DNA of 50,067 bases from Paenibacillus sp. J5C2022 (GCF_025567625.1 NZ_JAOQJC010000055.1:1-50067); one strand, 5' to 3'. Shown: positions 41,648 through 49,869, counted from the stretch's first letter. The notes: generated by a model from the sequence alone, not told the origin. A program made the numbers and translations.

Positions 41648-41710
41648 GTCAAAATTTTACCCCTAAGCCTAAAAATCGTTCTATCTAACAGGCCAGGAGG
41701 TTACTATAAT
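41648..41710 (+). promoter_or_regulatory. Direct-repeat operator and promoter of the YesM/YesN-GH29-GH88 operon (site S5)
   Basis: GTCAAAATTTTACCCC (41648-41663) and CCTAAAAATCGTTCTA (41668-41683) are direct repeats about 20 bp apart; TATAAT lies at 41705-41710, 57 bp from the first start. The sensor genes would thus be self-activated. The TATAAT is also part of a tiny frame (AGGAGG, then ATG 41709 to TGA 41732, seven codons), so the two readings compete. Confidence 0.62.
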
Positions 41711-41733
41711 GGTGAATATGGCAGGTGATTGAT

Positions 41734-43473
41734 GTGAAAGGAATGTTTCGGAGTACCTATTATCGTAAAATTCAGCTATCTTTCATTATGTTGATCCTGC
41801 TGCCCATTATAACGGTGTCGATAATATCCTATGTGCTGAATAAGAAGTCCAACATGGATAATATCGAATTGACGAACAAAAGCATTCTGCAATTAATGGA
41901 GAAAGAGATTACGGAGACGATTAACGATTTGTCATATGCATCTCTTATTTTCACGGAGAATGATCTGTTAAAGCCTTACTATAAGCATTACGCAACCTTG
42001 GGCAGCATTAACAGTTACCAGGATTATACAACTTATAGCGGTATTGAAAGTCTTTTGACACTCGTGTCGTTCGAAGCGACGCTTGATCATATTCATCTGT
42101 TTGTCGCTAATGAACAAGGTCTGATTATATCTACGCCGGGTTTCTTCGGAATGGGGAATGATATGGTGCAATTAGAGAAGCATTGGAGGGAAATTAGAGC
42201 CAAGGAGTCGTTTACGACGTTGGGACATCACTTTCAATGGCTGGGAGCCGTATCCGCCGAAGGGAATCCGGAGAAATATTTCTACGGCTCCAGGATCATT
42301 ACGGATCCGAGTACCGGCCGCTTGCTGGCGGTACTGAATATCGGGATCTCGGAAAAATACTTTACTGCGCTGTTCGAGCCGGTAGAGAGGGGAAAGTTTG
42401 CTTTATTTGACAGCGAAGGGAATCTGTTTGCAGGTTCCGAAGACGTTCTTCTCACACGTCAAGACGACGAGGCTACTATACGTGACAGCGCGGTCATACC
42501 GATCGTTAATTGGACGCTTGTATTCGAGACATCGAAGCATGACGTAGTCGGCCAATTAAACAAAACCTTCTACGTGAGCGGTATTATTGTCGCCGTTTCC
42601 ATGATTCTGTTCTTGTTGTTATCCATGCTTGTTGCCAAAACTCTGCATAAGCCGATTCACAAGCTGCAGCGCATTGCCTCGCAATTCGGCGGTGGCAATC
42701 GATCCATGCGTTTTCTGGTGACGGGCAATGATGAGATGAACCATCTGGGGCGAACGATTAATGATATGTTGGACCAGATCGAAGCGCTGATCGCAGATAT
42801 AAGAGCGGAGCAGGATGAGAAGCGAAGGATGGAGCTTCATACACTGGCGAATCAGATAAGGCCCCATTTCCTGCTCAATACGCTTAATGCGATAAAGATC
42901 AGTTTGATTATGAACAAGGACGCCGCTCACAGCGAGAAAGTCAATTCGCTGATGACGCTGCTGCGCAATTATTTGAAGCTGGAGGAGCCTTCCTTGTTGA
43001 GTGAAGAATGCGAGATACTTTGCCATTACGTCAGTCTGATGGAGATGCGAAGTGATATGTCGATTGAGTGGCGAGCGGATTTCAGTGACGAGGCGGGGCG
43101 CTGCCAGATTCCGAAACTGCTGCTGCAGCCGATTGTAGAGAATGCGATTGTACACGGCTTCGTCGAACGGGAGATTAAACCCGTCATTACGCTACAAGCC
43201 CGAATTAGCAACGGAAAGCTTGAGATCGCGGTATCGGATAACGGAGTCGGCATGACGGAGCTTGAGATGACGGTTATGAACCGGAAGCTGCTTGAAGCTG
43301 AGTTGCCGGACAGCGCAGACCCTGACCACATCGGATTGAATAATATTTTGAAGCGAATGAAGTTGCTGTATGGCTCCGAAGCGGGTATGCATATAGTGGC
43401 GAATGCGGATGCCGGCATAACGGTTATGCTAAGCTTCCCGGTCATCCATTCTGTAACGGATAAGGAGTGGTAA
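41734..43473 (+). CDS. YesM-type sensor histidine kinase (cluster 2)
   Basis: A 579-aa membrane kinase with a first TM helix close to the N-terminus ('IQLSFIMLILLPIITVSIISYVL'), an extracytoplasmic sensor (about 40-270), a second TM helix (about 275-300, 'VSGIIVAVSMILFLLLSMLVA'), HAMP, His_kinase with phospho-acceptor His378 in QIRPHFLLNTLNA, and HATPase_c (QPIVENAIVHGF, DNGVGM, GLNNILKRM). GTG 41734 is preferred (AGGTGA just upstream, and it lies downstream of the predicted transcription start); GTG 41725 is possible. The regulator follows 2 bp after the stop, an intact pair unlike the split pair of cluster 1. Confidence 0.93.
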   Translation: MKGMFRSTYYRKIQLSFIMLILLPIITVSIISYVLNKKSNMDNIELTNKSILQLMEKEITETINDLSYASLIFTENDLLKPYYKHYATLGSINSYQDYTTYSGIESLLTLVSFEATLDHIHLFVANEQGLIISTPGFFGMGNDMVQLEKHWREIRAKESFTTLGHHFQWLGAVSAEGNPEKYFYGSRIITDPSTGRLLAVLNIGISEKYFTALFEPVERGKFALFDSEGNLFAGSEDVLLTRQDDEATIRDSAVIPIVNWTLVFETSKHDVVGQLNKTFYVSGIIVAVSMILFLLLSMLVAKTLHKPIHKLQRIASQFGGGNRSMRFLVTGNDEMNHLGRTINDMLDQIEALIADIRAEQDEKRRMELHTLANQIRPHFLLNTLNAIKISLIMNKDAAHSEKVNSLMTLLRNYLKLEEPSLLSEECEILCHYVSLMEMRSDMSIEWRADFSDEAGRCQIPKLLLQPIVENAIVHGFVEREIKPVITLQARISNGKLEIAVSDNGVGMTELEMTVMNRKLLEAELPDSADPDHIGLNNILKRMKLLYGSEAGMHIVANADAGITVMLSFPVIHSVTDKEW

Positions 43474-43475
43474 GC

Positions 43476-45062
43476 TTGTATAAAGTGCTGCTAATCGATG
43501 ACGACGCGTTGATGCTGAAATATTTGAGCGGATTGATCCAGTGGGATGAACTTGGAATAAGCAAGTTGTTGCAGACGTACTCCAGCGTCAAGGCATTGGA
43601 ACTATTCAAGCAGGAACAACCAGATATCGTCATCACGGATATTGGGCTGCCACAGATTAACGGGCTTCAGCTCGCGGATCAATTCAAGCGGATGAAGCCC
43701 GATGTCCGAATTGTATTTCTGACCTGCCATGAGGAGTTCCAATATTTGAAGCAAGCGATGAACATGAATGCTGATGAATATTTGCTGAAGGACAAGCTCT
43801 TCGCATCGCAGCTGGAGGAGACGCTGCTCAAGTCTATGAAAGCACTGCAGCAGCATGCCGTGCAAGAAGCGCGAGATTCGTATCAGGAGGATTTCATTCG
43901 CAATCTGGATGTGCTCAAGACTTCGTTCTTCGATCAATTGGCGGGAGGCGGCACAGACGAACAGGCTGCCGTTCAATATGCCCGCCGTTTGGGCGTGAAG
44001 TGGCGTTACCCTTCGTTCAAGCTGGGCATAGGGCATATACAGCAATCCAGCCTCTATGGACGATATGCGCAAAAGGATATGGAACTGCTGCGTTATTCGG
44101 TGTACAACATAGCTTCGGAAATCTCTGAACGGCATGAAGGAATCAGCGCATTTCGATATAGAGACTATTTGATGGTGCTGATGAATTATCGCAATACGGG
44201 AACGGGCACGCCACAGCAGGATATGGAGCGGTATATGGTGGAAGTGCAGCGTCAGGTTGAGTCATTCCTGAAGATTCAGATTAGATTTGTCTGTTGCATG
44301 TCTGAGCTTACGCTTGGCGGCATAGCGGATGCGTACAAAAGATGGCAACGGGAACGATGGCAGCTGTTTTATAAGGGCACTGACCTGTTGTTGTGGCGGT
44401 GGGACCGCCATTGTCTGCTATATCCTGTTCCGGGAAGTCTGAAGGCTTGTGTGAAAAAAGTGGAGAGTGCCGCATTGGAAGGTACCGAAGGTGCCGTCAT
44501 GAAGTTGCTTGAGGAGATGGGAAGGGAAGCTTCGGAGAAGTTCGTTCAGCCTTTGGAATGGATTGCGCTCTGTACGGAGTTGATGCGCTCGCTGGAGGTG
44601 AAGCTGTCTGTTCGGGCGAAAGACGAGTTGTTCTATCTGTCGCTGGATGCGGCGATGAGCAGCGATGAATTGATCGGCCTGTTAAGGTGGAGGATGAACG
44701 AGCTGATGGAGCAAAGTGACAAGCCGCAGCATTCAAAGCGCTCGGAGCCGAAACTGCAAGCGATCGATCATTATATTATGAGCCATATGTCTGACAATAT
44801 CAGCTCCATCGATATCGCCCACTTTCTGGGGCTTAACCCCAGCTACTTCTCCAGGTATTTCAAGCGCTTGACGGGCATGAATATTACGGACTACATGCAC
44901 CGCTATAAGGTCGGGGTGGCAGAGCAGCTGCTCCGCAACAGCGATGAGAAGGTTGAGCTTGTTGCCGCGAAACTGGGCTATTACGAGAGAAGCTATTTCT
45001 CTAAAGTATTCAAGAAATATACCGGCCTGACACCCACCGAGCTGCGAGAGAAGATCAAGTAG
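43476..45062 (+). CDS. YesN-type response regulator (REC plus AraC HTH, cluster 2)
   Basis: A 528-aa regulator with a receiver domain (LLIDDD acidic cluster, phospho-acceptor Asp55 in IVITDIGLPQ, Lys in YLLKDKL), a central linker region, and a C-terminal AraC double HTH (about 430-528: 'SSIDIAHFLGLNPSYFSRYFKRLTGMN', 'VELVAAKLGYYERSYFSKVFKKYTGLTPTEL'). The start is TTG 43476, 10 nt after AAGGAG (43460-43465); GTG 43467 is too near that site. It is the obvious candidate to bind the GTCAAAA-type direct repeats at 30007, 30236, 35602, 37581 and 41648. Confidence 0.94.
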   Translation: MYKVLLIDDDALMLKYLSGLIQWDELGISKLLQTYSSVKALELFKQEQPDIVITDIGLPQINGLQLADQFKRMKPDVRIVFLTCHEEFQYLKQAMNMNADEYLLKDKLFASQLEETLLKSMKALQQHAVQEARDSYQEDFIRNLDVLKTSFFDQLAGGGTDEQAAVQYARRLGVKWRYPSFKLGIGHIQQSSLYGRYAQKDMELLRYSVYNIASEISERHEGISAFRYRDYLMVLMNYRNTGTGTPQQDMERYMVEVQRQVESFLKIQIRFVCCMSELTLGGIADAYKRWQRERWQLFYKGTDLLLWRWDRHCLLYPVPGSLKACVKKVESAALEGTEGAVMKLLEEMGREASEKFVQPLEWIALCTELMRSLEVKLSVRAKDELFYLSLDAAMSSDELIGLLRWRMNELMEQSDKPQHSKRSEPKLQAIDHYIMSHMSDNISSIDIAHFLGLNPSYFSRYFKRLTGMNITDYMHRYKVGVAEQLLRNSDEKVELVAAKLGYYERSYFSKVFKKYTGLTPTELREKIK

Positions 45063-45126
45063 CATGGTAGCCAGGTGGAATAAGTCGTATTTAAACATAC
45101 AAGGCATAGAGAGGCAGGAAGCATGG

Positions 45127-46365
45127 ATGACACGATCGGTAAGTTTGCCCGTCCCTACAGAGCATCAATTGCGTTGGCAGGATTATGAGATGGGAATGTT
45201 CTGCCACTTCGGCATGAACACATTCTGCAGTCAGGAATGGGGTGAAGGAACGGATTCCCCGGAACTCTTCCATCCGACTGGGCTGGATGCCCGTCAATGG
45301 GTAAGGACGGCCAAGCAGGCGGGATTTCGTTACTTTGTTCTGACAGCCAAGCATCATGACGGATTCTGCTTATGGCCGACCGCGACAACGGATTATTCTG
45401 TTGCCTCTAGTCCATGGAAGAATGGCAAAGGTGACGTAGTTCGTGAATGTGCGGACGCCTGCAAGGAAGAAGGGATCGGCTTCGGCCTCTACCTCTCGCC
45501 TTGGGATCGTCATGAGCCATGTTACTCTAATAAGCCCGCTTATGACCAATTTTATTTGCAGCAGTTGGAGGAGCTTCTGACCGGCTACGGTTCGTTGGTG
45601 GAATTATGGTTCGATGGTGCGGGATCGGAAGGCAGGGAATACGACTGGCCAAGTATTATAAGTATGGTAAAGCAGCATCATCCTGAGGCGATGATCTTCA
45701 ATATGGGAGCTCCTACGATTCGTTGGGTCGGCAACGAAGACGGATTGGCGCCATATCCATGCTGGAATACGGCGGAATCCGCCAAAATCAGTATGTTTAG
45801 CGACCAGTCTCTGCAATGGCTGCCGGAGACGCCGCAATGGGTGCCGGCGGAATGCGATGTGCCGATTCGTGAAGGCCGCTGGTTCTGGCGCTCCGGCGAA
45901 GAGGATCGCATTCTGTCGCTGGAATCGCTGATGGATATTTATTATCGTTCAATCGGACATGGGGCTACACTGCTCTTGAATGTAGCACCGGATAACCGAG
46001 GTTTGATGCCGGAGGCGGATATGGAGCGTGTACTCGCCTTCGGTGAGGAGGTACGCCGAAGATTCGCCAAACCAATTGCAGAGACGCACGGTGAAGGCGA
46101 TGAAGTTGTGCTGGAGCTAGAGGGAGCAACGTTAATTGACCATATCATAGCGATGGAGGATATTCGTTATGGTGAGCGAATCCGTCAATATGTACTGGAA
46201 GGAAGATATGGAGACGAATGGAAGGAATTGTCGCAAGGCACTGCGATCGGACATAAGAGGATCGACCGAATAGCTCCTGTATGTGTTGACGCTATTCGTC
46301 TGCGTATAACGGAATCAGCCGCAAATCCCGTCATTAGACAGCTTGCTGTTTATTGCTGTGAATAA
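45127..46365 (+). CDS. Glycoside hydrolase family 29 alpha-L-fucosidase
   Basis: A 412-aa retaining exo-fucosidase without a signal peptide, thus cytoplasmic. Family marks are 'GMFCHFGMNTFCSQEWG', 'FRYFVLTAKHHDGFCLWPT' (substrate-binding His pair), 'FGLYLSPWDRHEP' and the nucleophile Asp163 in LVELWFDGAG; the C-terminal part is a beta-sandwich. The short form with 'WFDGA' fits GH29 subfamily B (alpha-1,3/1,4-fucosidases), though this is a guess. ATG 45127 follows AGGCAGGAA at 6 nt; an ATG at 45064 is in frame but has a weak site. It follows the regulator in the same operon. Confidence 0.92.
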   Translation: MTRSVSLPVPTEHQLRWQDYEMGMFCHFGMNTFCSQEWGEGTDSPELFHPTGLDARQWVRTAKQAGFRYFVLTAKHHDGFCLWPTATTDYSVASSPWKNGKGDVVRECADACKEEGIGFGLYLSPWDRHEPCYSNKPAYDQFYLQQLEELLTGYGSLVELWFDGAGSEGREYDWPSIISMVKQHHPEAMIFNMGAPTIRWVGNEDGLAPYPCWNTAESAKISMFSDQSLQWLPETPQWVPAECDVPIREGRWFWRSGEEDRILSLESLMDIYYRSIGHGATLLLNVAPDNRGLMPEADMERVLAFGEEVRRRFAKPIAETHGEGDEVVLELEGATLIDHIIAMEDIRYGERIRQYVLEGRYGDEWKELSQGTAIGHKRIDRIAPVCVDAIRLRITESAANPVIRQLAVYCCE

Positions 46366-46415
46366 TACTGTGCCGCTGTGTAAGTAGGCCCAATATATAG
46401 GAGGAGACGATAACC

Positions 46416-47546
46416 ATGAATGAAATGTTGCATATGGCGCTGCAGGATGCAGTAGAGAAAACGAAAGCCAATATCGCCCGGTTCGGCGATCAGTTCCCGC
46501 ATGTCAGCAAGGATGATGTGTATCTGCTCAACGACAATACGGATTGGACGGACGGCTTCTGGTCCGGCATGCTATGGCTTGGCTACGAGCAGACGGGGGA
46601 CGAGGCGTTCCGAGATGCGGCGGCAAGAACGGTAGAGAGCTTCCGCAAGCGGATGCAGGACAATGTCGTACTGGATCATCACGATATCGGCTTCTTGTAT
46701 TCTTTGTCCGCCAAGGCGCAATGGATGATTGAGAAGGATGAAGCGGCGCGGGCGTTGACGCTGGAAGCGGCAGACTGCCTGATGAAGCGGTGGAGACCGA
46801 AGTCACGTCTCATTCAAGCCTGGGGACGCGAAGGCGACGAGGTAAGCGGAGGTCGCATCATCATTGACTGTCTCATGAACTTGCCGCTGCTGTTCTGGGC
46901 GACGAAGCAGACGGGCGACAACCGCTATGTGGATGCCGCCATGGAGCATCTGGAGAAGAGCAGACGCTTCCTGGTGCGCGGCGACGATTCCAGCTATCAT
47001 ACGTTCTACTTCGATCAGGAGACGGGCGAGGCGATCCGTGGCGGCACTGCTCAAGGGTATGCTGACAGTTCTACTTGGACTCGCGGACAAGCTTGGGGTG
47101 TATATGGCTTCGCGTTGGCTTATGTCAACACGGGCAATGCCGTCTATCAGGAGACTGCGATTCGGATGGCCCTCCACTTCCTGGAGCGTCTGCCGGAGGA
47201 CGGCGTCGTCTATTGGGACTTCAACGCGCCGATCAACGAAGATACGAAGCGCGACAGCTCCGCTTCCGCCATTACCGTATGCGGCATTCATGAGCTCCTT
47301 AAGGGGCTGGCCGAGGATCATCCCGACCGCAGCTGGCTGCAGGAAGGACTGAACCGTTCCATGGAAGGGCTGATCAAGCACTATGCGACGATCGGCAAGC
47401 CGGGTGCAGAGGGCTTGCTGGAGCGCGGCTCCTACAGCGTGCGAGCGGACAATTCGCCGGACGATTATATGATCTGGGGCGATTATTACTATATGGAGGC
47501 GCTTATGCGTCTGACGAAGGGGCATAAGGGCTACTGGTACGAATAG
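46416..47546 (+). CDS. Glycoside hydrolase family 88 (unsaturated glucuronyl hydrolase)
   Basis: A 376-aa alpha6/alpha6-barrel enzyme that removes the 4,5-unsaturated uronic acid left at the non-reducing end by polysaccharide lyases. The two catalytic-type aspartates are Asp90 in VVLDHHDIGFLY and Asp151 in IIIDCLMNLPLLFWA, matching Asp88 and Asp149 of the Bacillus GL1 enzyme in sequence context. Other marks are 'GTAQGYADSSTWTRGQAWGVYGF' and 'DSSASAITVCGIHELL'. AGGAGGAGACG precedes the ATG. No signal peptide, so it acts after import. Its presence tells that the cluster's lyase acts on a uronic-acid glycan. Last gene of the operon. Confidence 0.94.
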   Translation: MNEMLHMALQDAVEKTKANIARFGDQFPHVSKDDVYLLNDNTDWTDGFWSGMLWLGYEQTGDEAFRDAAARTVESFRKRMQDNVVLDHHDIGFLYSLSAKAQWMIEKDEAARALTLEAADCLMKRWRPKSRLIQAWGREGDEVSGGRIIIDCLMNLPLLFWATKQTGDNRYVDAAMEHLEKSRRFLVRGDDSSYHTFYFDQETGEAIRGGTAQGYADSSTWTRGQAWGVYGFALAYVNTGNAVYQETAIRMALHFLERLPEDGVVYWDFNAPINEDTKRDSSASAITVCGIHELLKGLAEDHPDRSWLQEGLNRSMEGLIKHYATIGKPGAEGLLERGSYSVRADNSPDDYMIWGDYYYMEALMRLTKGHKGYWYE

Positions 47547-47555
47547 GACCGCAAT

Positions 47556-47570
47556 ATGCTATAATAGCAT
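47556..47570. promoter_or_regulatory. Palindromic operator over the -10 of the ArsR-type gene
   Basis: ATGCTATAATAGCAT is a perfect 7-1-7 palindrome that contains the -10 TATAAT (47560-47565), 27 bp before the ArsR-type gene. Position and symmetry suit autorepression by that dimeric regulator. Confidence 0.6.
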
Positions 47571-47596
47571 CTAACTAGATAAAAGTTGGTGGTCTT

Positions 47597-47974
47597 ATGA
47601 TCGAAGAGAGTGTAATGGGGCAAGCGGCGGCTTGCGACGATACATGCGGCGGCTCCGAAGCGGATGTCGCCAGAGTGAGGGACAAGCTGGTTGACGATGC
47701 CACCGCATCGCAGCTGGCGGACTTGTTCAAGGCGCTCGGCGATCCGAACCGCATTCGCCTCATCCACGCGCTGCAGCAATGCGAGCTGTGCGTACATGAT
47801 TTGACAGAGGTGCTGGGTATGGGGCAGTCCGCCGTATCCCATCAGCTTCGCCTGCTGCGCAATATGCGTATCGTGAAGCGCCGCAAAGTCGGGAAGACCG
47901 TATTTTATTCGCTTGACGACGATCATGTGGAGCAGCTGTTTCTGCTGACGCTGCAGCATTTGAAGCATAATTAG
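47597..47974 (+). CDS. ArsR/SmtB-family metal-responsive repressor
   Basis: A 125-aa winged-helix regulator: 'LADLFKALGDPNRIRLIHALQQCELCVHDL', recognition helix 'GMGQSAVSHQLRLLRNMRIVKRRKVG'. The last helix has the alpha-5 metal site D-x-H-x10-H-x2-H (in DDDHVEQLFLLTLQHLKH), as in the Zn/Co sensors CzrA and SmtB. An N-terminal Cys pair (CDDTC) and one Cys in ELCVHDL partly resemble CadC. So zinc/cobalt sensing is most likely, with a possible second site. No metal exporter gene is adjacent on either side, so it acts alone or on a distant target. Confidence 0.92.
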   Translation: MIEESVMGQAAACDDTCGGSEADVARVRDKLVDDATASQLADLFKALGDPNRIRLIHALQQCELCVHDLTEVLGMGQSAVSHQLRLLRNMRIVKRRKVGKTVFYSLDDDHVEQLFLLTLQHLKHN

Positions 47975-48000
47975 GACATTGCATAGTTTTAGGCTTTCGC

Positions 48001-48056
48001 AGCCGCGAGACCGTATTTCCTTTGCAAAAGGGAGATGCGGTCTCGCGGCTTTTTAA
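48001..48056 (+). terminator. Rho-independent terminator of the ArsR-type gene
   Basis: AGCCGCGAGACCG (48001-48013) pairs perfectly with CGGTCTCGCGGCT (48038-48050) and runs into TTTTAATTT. Confidence 0.93.
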
Positions 48057-48062
48057 TTTATC

Positions 48063-48125
48063 AAGTTCCGGGGTCTCCGCAAAGTACCCTGAGCAAGCTT
48101 CGAAGCAAAGCCCCGCCTTGCGGGG
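48063..48125. repeat. Dispersed ~65-bp palindromic element, copy D
   Basis: Blocks: AAGTTCCGGGGTCTCCGC, AAAGTACC, AAGCTTCGAAGC and AAAGCCCCGCCTTGCGGGG. It follows a terminator directly, as copies A and B do. The rest of the 48126-48300 gap holds a cre-like site but no gene. Confidence 0.82.
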
Positions 48126-48222
48126 CGATTTTGCAGCATTATCCATTGTTTGCAATGATGTGTTGCCTTGTTCCAATACGAAAGTTTAGTTTGGAGATGT
48201 AATGTTTAATATGTCCCCTATT

Positions 48223-48236
48223 TGTAACGGCTTACA
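48223..48236 (+). promoter_or_regulatory. cre-like CcpA site upstream of the last binding-protein gene
   Basis: TGTAACGGCTTACA matches TGWAANCGNTNWCA at 13 of 14 positions and has perfect 5-bp arms (TGTAA/TTACA). It lies 80 bp before the binding-protein start. I could not fix a convincing -35/-10 pair beside it. Confidence 0.5.
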
Positions 48237-48315
48237 TGATTTAATGTAGAAGTAGCCCAAAGCTGGTTGAAACGGGTGCAAGGATAAGGATTACACATCT
48301 AGGAGGTATATGAAA

Positions 48316-49815
48316 ATGGGGAAAACAAAAAAAGGATGGCTGTCCATGCTGGTCCTGATCATGTCCGTTGCCTTAATTGTAAGCGCATGCGGAAAGGACA
48401 GCGGCGAGAAAAACAATAGCGGCAGCAAAAATGAGGGTAAAAATGAAAGCGCCAACAGCGAAAAGCCTGTAGAATTGATCTGGTATACAATCGGTACTCC
48501 TCAGAAGGACGTCGACCGCGTCATGGAGGAAGTAAGCAAATACACGAAAGAAAAAATCGGCGTTACGGTAAAAATGAACATGATCGACTGGGGCGATTAT
48601 ACGCAAAAAATGCAGGTCATGACCGCTTCCGGCGAGCCGATGGACATTATGTTCACTTCTTCATGGGCGTTCAACTATGTACAGAACGCGCGCAAAGGAG
48701 CATTCTACGATATTACGGAGCTGCTGCAGGAGCATGGCAAGGGCATCGTCGACACGCTTGACCCTGCATTCCTGGAGGGCTCGAAAGTAGACGGCAAAAA
48801 TTACGGTGTTCCCGCCAATAAAGAGCTGCCTGCGCAAGAAGTGTGGCGCTTCAACAAGGATCTGCTGGATAAGCACAATCTGAGCTTCGATGGCGTATAC
48901 ACACTGGAAAGTCTGGAGCCGCTGCTGAAACAAATCAAAGAGCTTGAGCCTGAAATCATCCCGTTCGCGGCGGACAAATCCTTCGGACCGTATATTCCGT
49001 ACGATTATGTCATCGAAGCGATGCCATTCGCCGTTCCGCTCAATACGACGGACTACAAAATTGTGAACGTGCTGGAAACGGAAGAGATGAAGCAAGCGTT
49101 GACTACGATGCATAAATACTATAAAGCCGGCTATCTGCCTACGGAAGCGGCAACGCTGGATTCCTTGACGGACATTCAAACGACAGGCAAGTGGTTCGCA
49201 GATAAAGCGACTACTCAGCCGTTCGCAGACAATCTCTGGTCGCAAAAAGGGTACCCGGTCGTCTCCACGCCGCAAAGTGAGCCGTATGTGTTCAACTGGT
49301 CCGTCATGGGTTCCATGCAAGCAATATCGGCCAACTCCGAATATCCTGAGAAAGCTATGGAATTCTTGAACCTGCTCAACACAGACCCTGTGTTGCGCAA
49401 TATGGTGGATTCCGGCATCGAAGGCGTGCATTACAAGAAAGTTAGCGACAACGTCATGGAGAACCTGCCGGAGAACAAAAACTACGATATGCCGACATTC
49501 TCTCTTGGCAACATCATGCTGACATATTTGAATCCGTCCGATCCTGAGAACAAGTGGGAAGTATTCAAGGAGTTCAACGATGCGGGCAAGTCTGCTCCAC
49601 TGCTTGGCTTCAACTTCGACGCGACTCCGGTAGCGACAGAACTGGCTACGCTTTCCAACGTGAAGGAGGAGTTTTGGACTGCGCTTATGACGGGTACAGT
49701 CGATCCTGAAGAGTACCTGCCAAAGGCGATTGAGAAGTTTAAAGCAGCGGGCTTCGATAAGGTAATGGCCGAGATGCAGAAGCAGCTTGACGAGTGGCTG
49801 GCCAACAATAAATAA
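48316..49815 (+). CDS. Extracellular solute-binding lipoprotein of a third sugar importer
   Basis: A 499-aa lipoprotein: signal peptide 'MGKTKKGWLSMLVLIMSVALI' with lipobox VSAC, Ser/Asn/Gly/Lys-rich linker, then a family-1 solute-binding domain ('VELIWYTIGTPQKDVDRVMEEVSKYTKEKIGVTV', 'MTASGEPMDIMFTSSWAFNY') of the long Paenibacillus type that often has a DUF3502 C-terminal part. ATG 48316 lies 9 nt after AGGAGG; the in-frame ATG 48310 is only 3 nt away. A strong terminator follows, so permeases, if any, have their own transcript or are elsewhere. Confidence 0.91.
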   Translation: MGKTKKGWLSMLVLIMSVALIVSACGKDSGEKNNSGSKNEGKNESANSEKPVELIWYTIGTPQKDVDRVMEEVSKYTKEKIGVTVKMNMIDWGDYTQKMQVMTASGEPMDIMFTSSWAFNYVQNARKGAFYDITELLQEHGKGIVDTLDPAFLEGSKVDGKNYGVPANKELPAQEVWRFNKDLLDKHNLSFDGVYTLESLEPLLKQIKELEPEIIPFAADKSFGPYIPYDYVIEAMPFAVPLNTTDYKIVNVLETEEMKQALTTMHKYYKAGYLPTEAATLDSLTDIQTTGKWFADKATTQPFADNLWSQKGYPVVSTPQSEPYVFNWSVMGSMQAISANSEYPEKAMEFLNLLNTDPVLRNMVDSGIEGVHYKKVSDNVMENLPENKNYDMPTFSLGNIMLTYLNPSDPENKWEVFKEFNDAGKSAPLLGFNFDATPVATELATLSNVKEEFWTALMTGTVDPEEYLPKAIEKFKAAGFDKVMAEMQKQLDEWLANNK

Positions 49816-49826
49816 TGAAGACAGAA

Positions 49827-49857
49827 GAAACGGATGCGCGCATCCGTTTCTTTTTTT
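49827..49857 (+). terminator. Rho-independent terminator of the last binding-protein gene
   Basis: GAAACGGATGCG (49827-49838) and CGCATCCGTTTC (49839-49850) form a perfect palindrome followed by seven T residues, 11 bp after the stop. Confidence 0.92.
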
Positions 49858-49869
49858 CATGAGATAAAT

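Noticed and set aside
45064..45126. N-terminal extension of the GH29 fucosidase from ATG 45064
   Set aside because: The 21 added residues look unlike the family, the ribosome site is weak, and ATG 45127 has a better one.
48181..48300. A YesN-type GTCA direct-repeat operator before the last binding-protein gene
   Set aside because: No half-site with the 57-60 bp spacing to a -10 box was found; only the cre-like palindrome is convincing.
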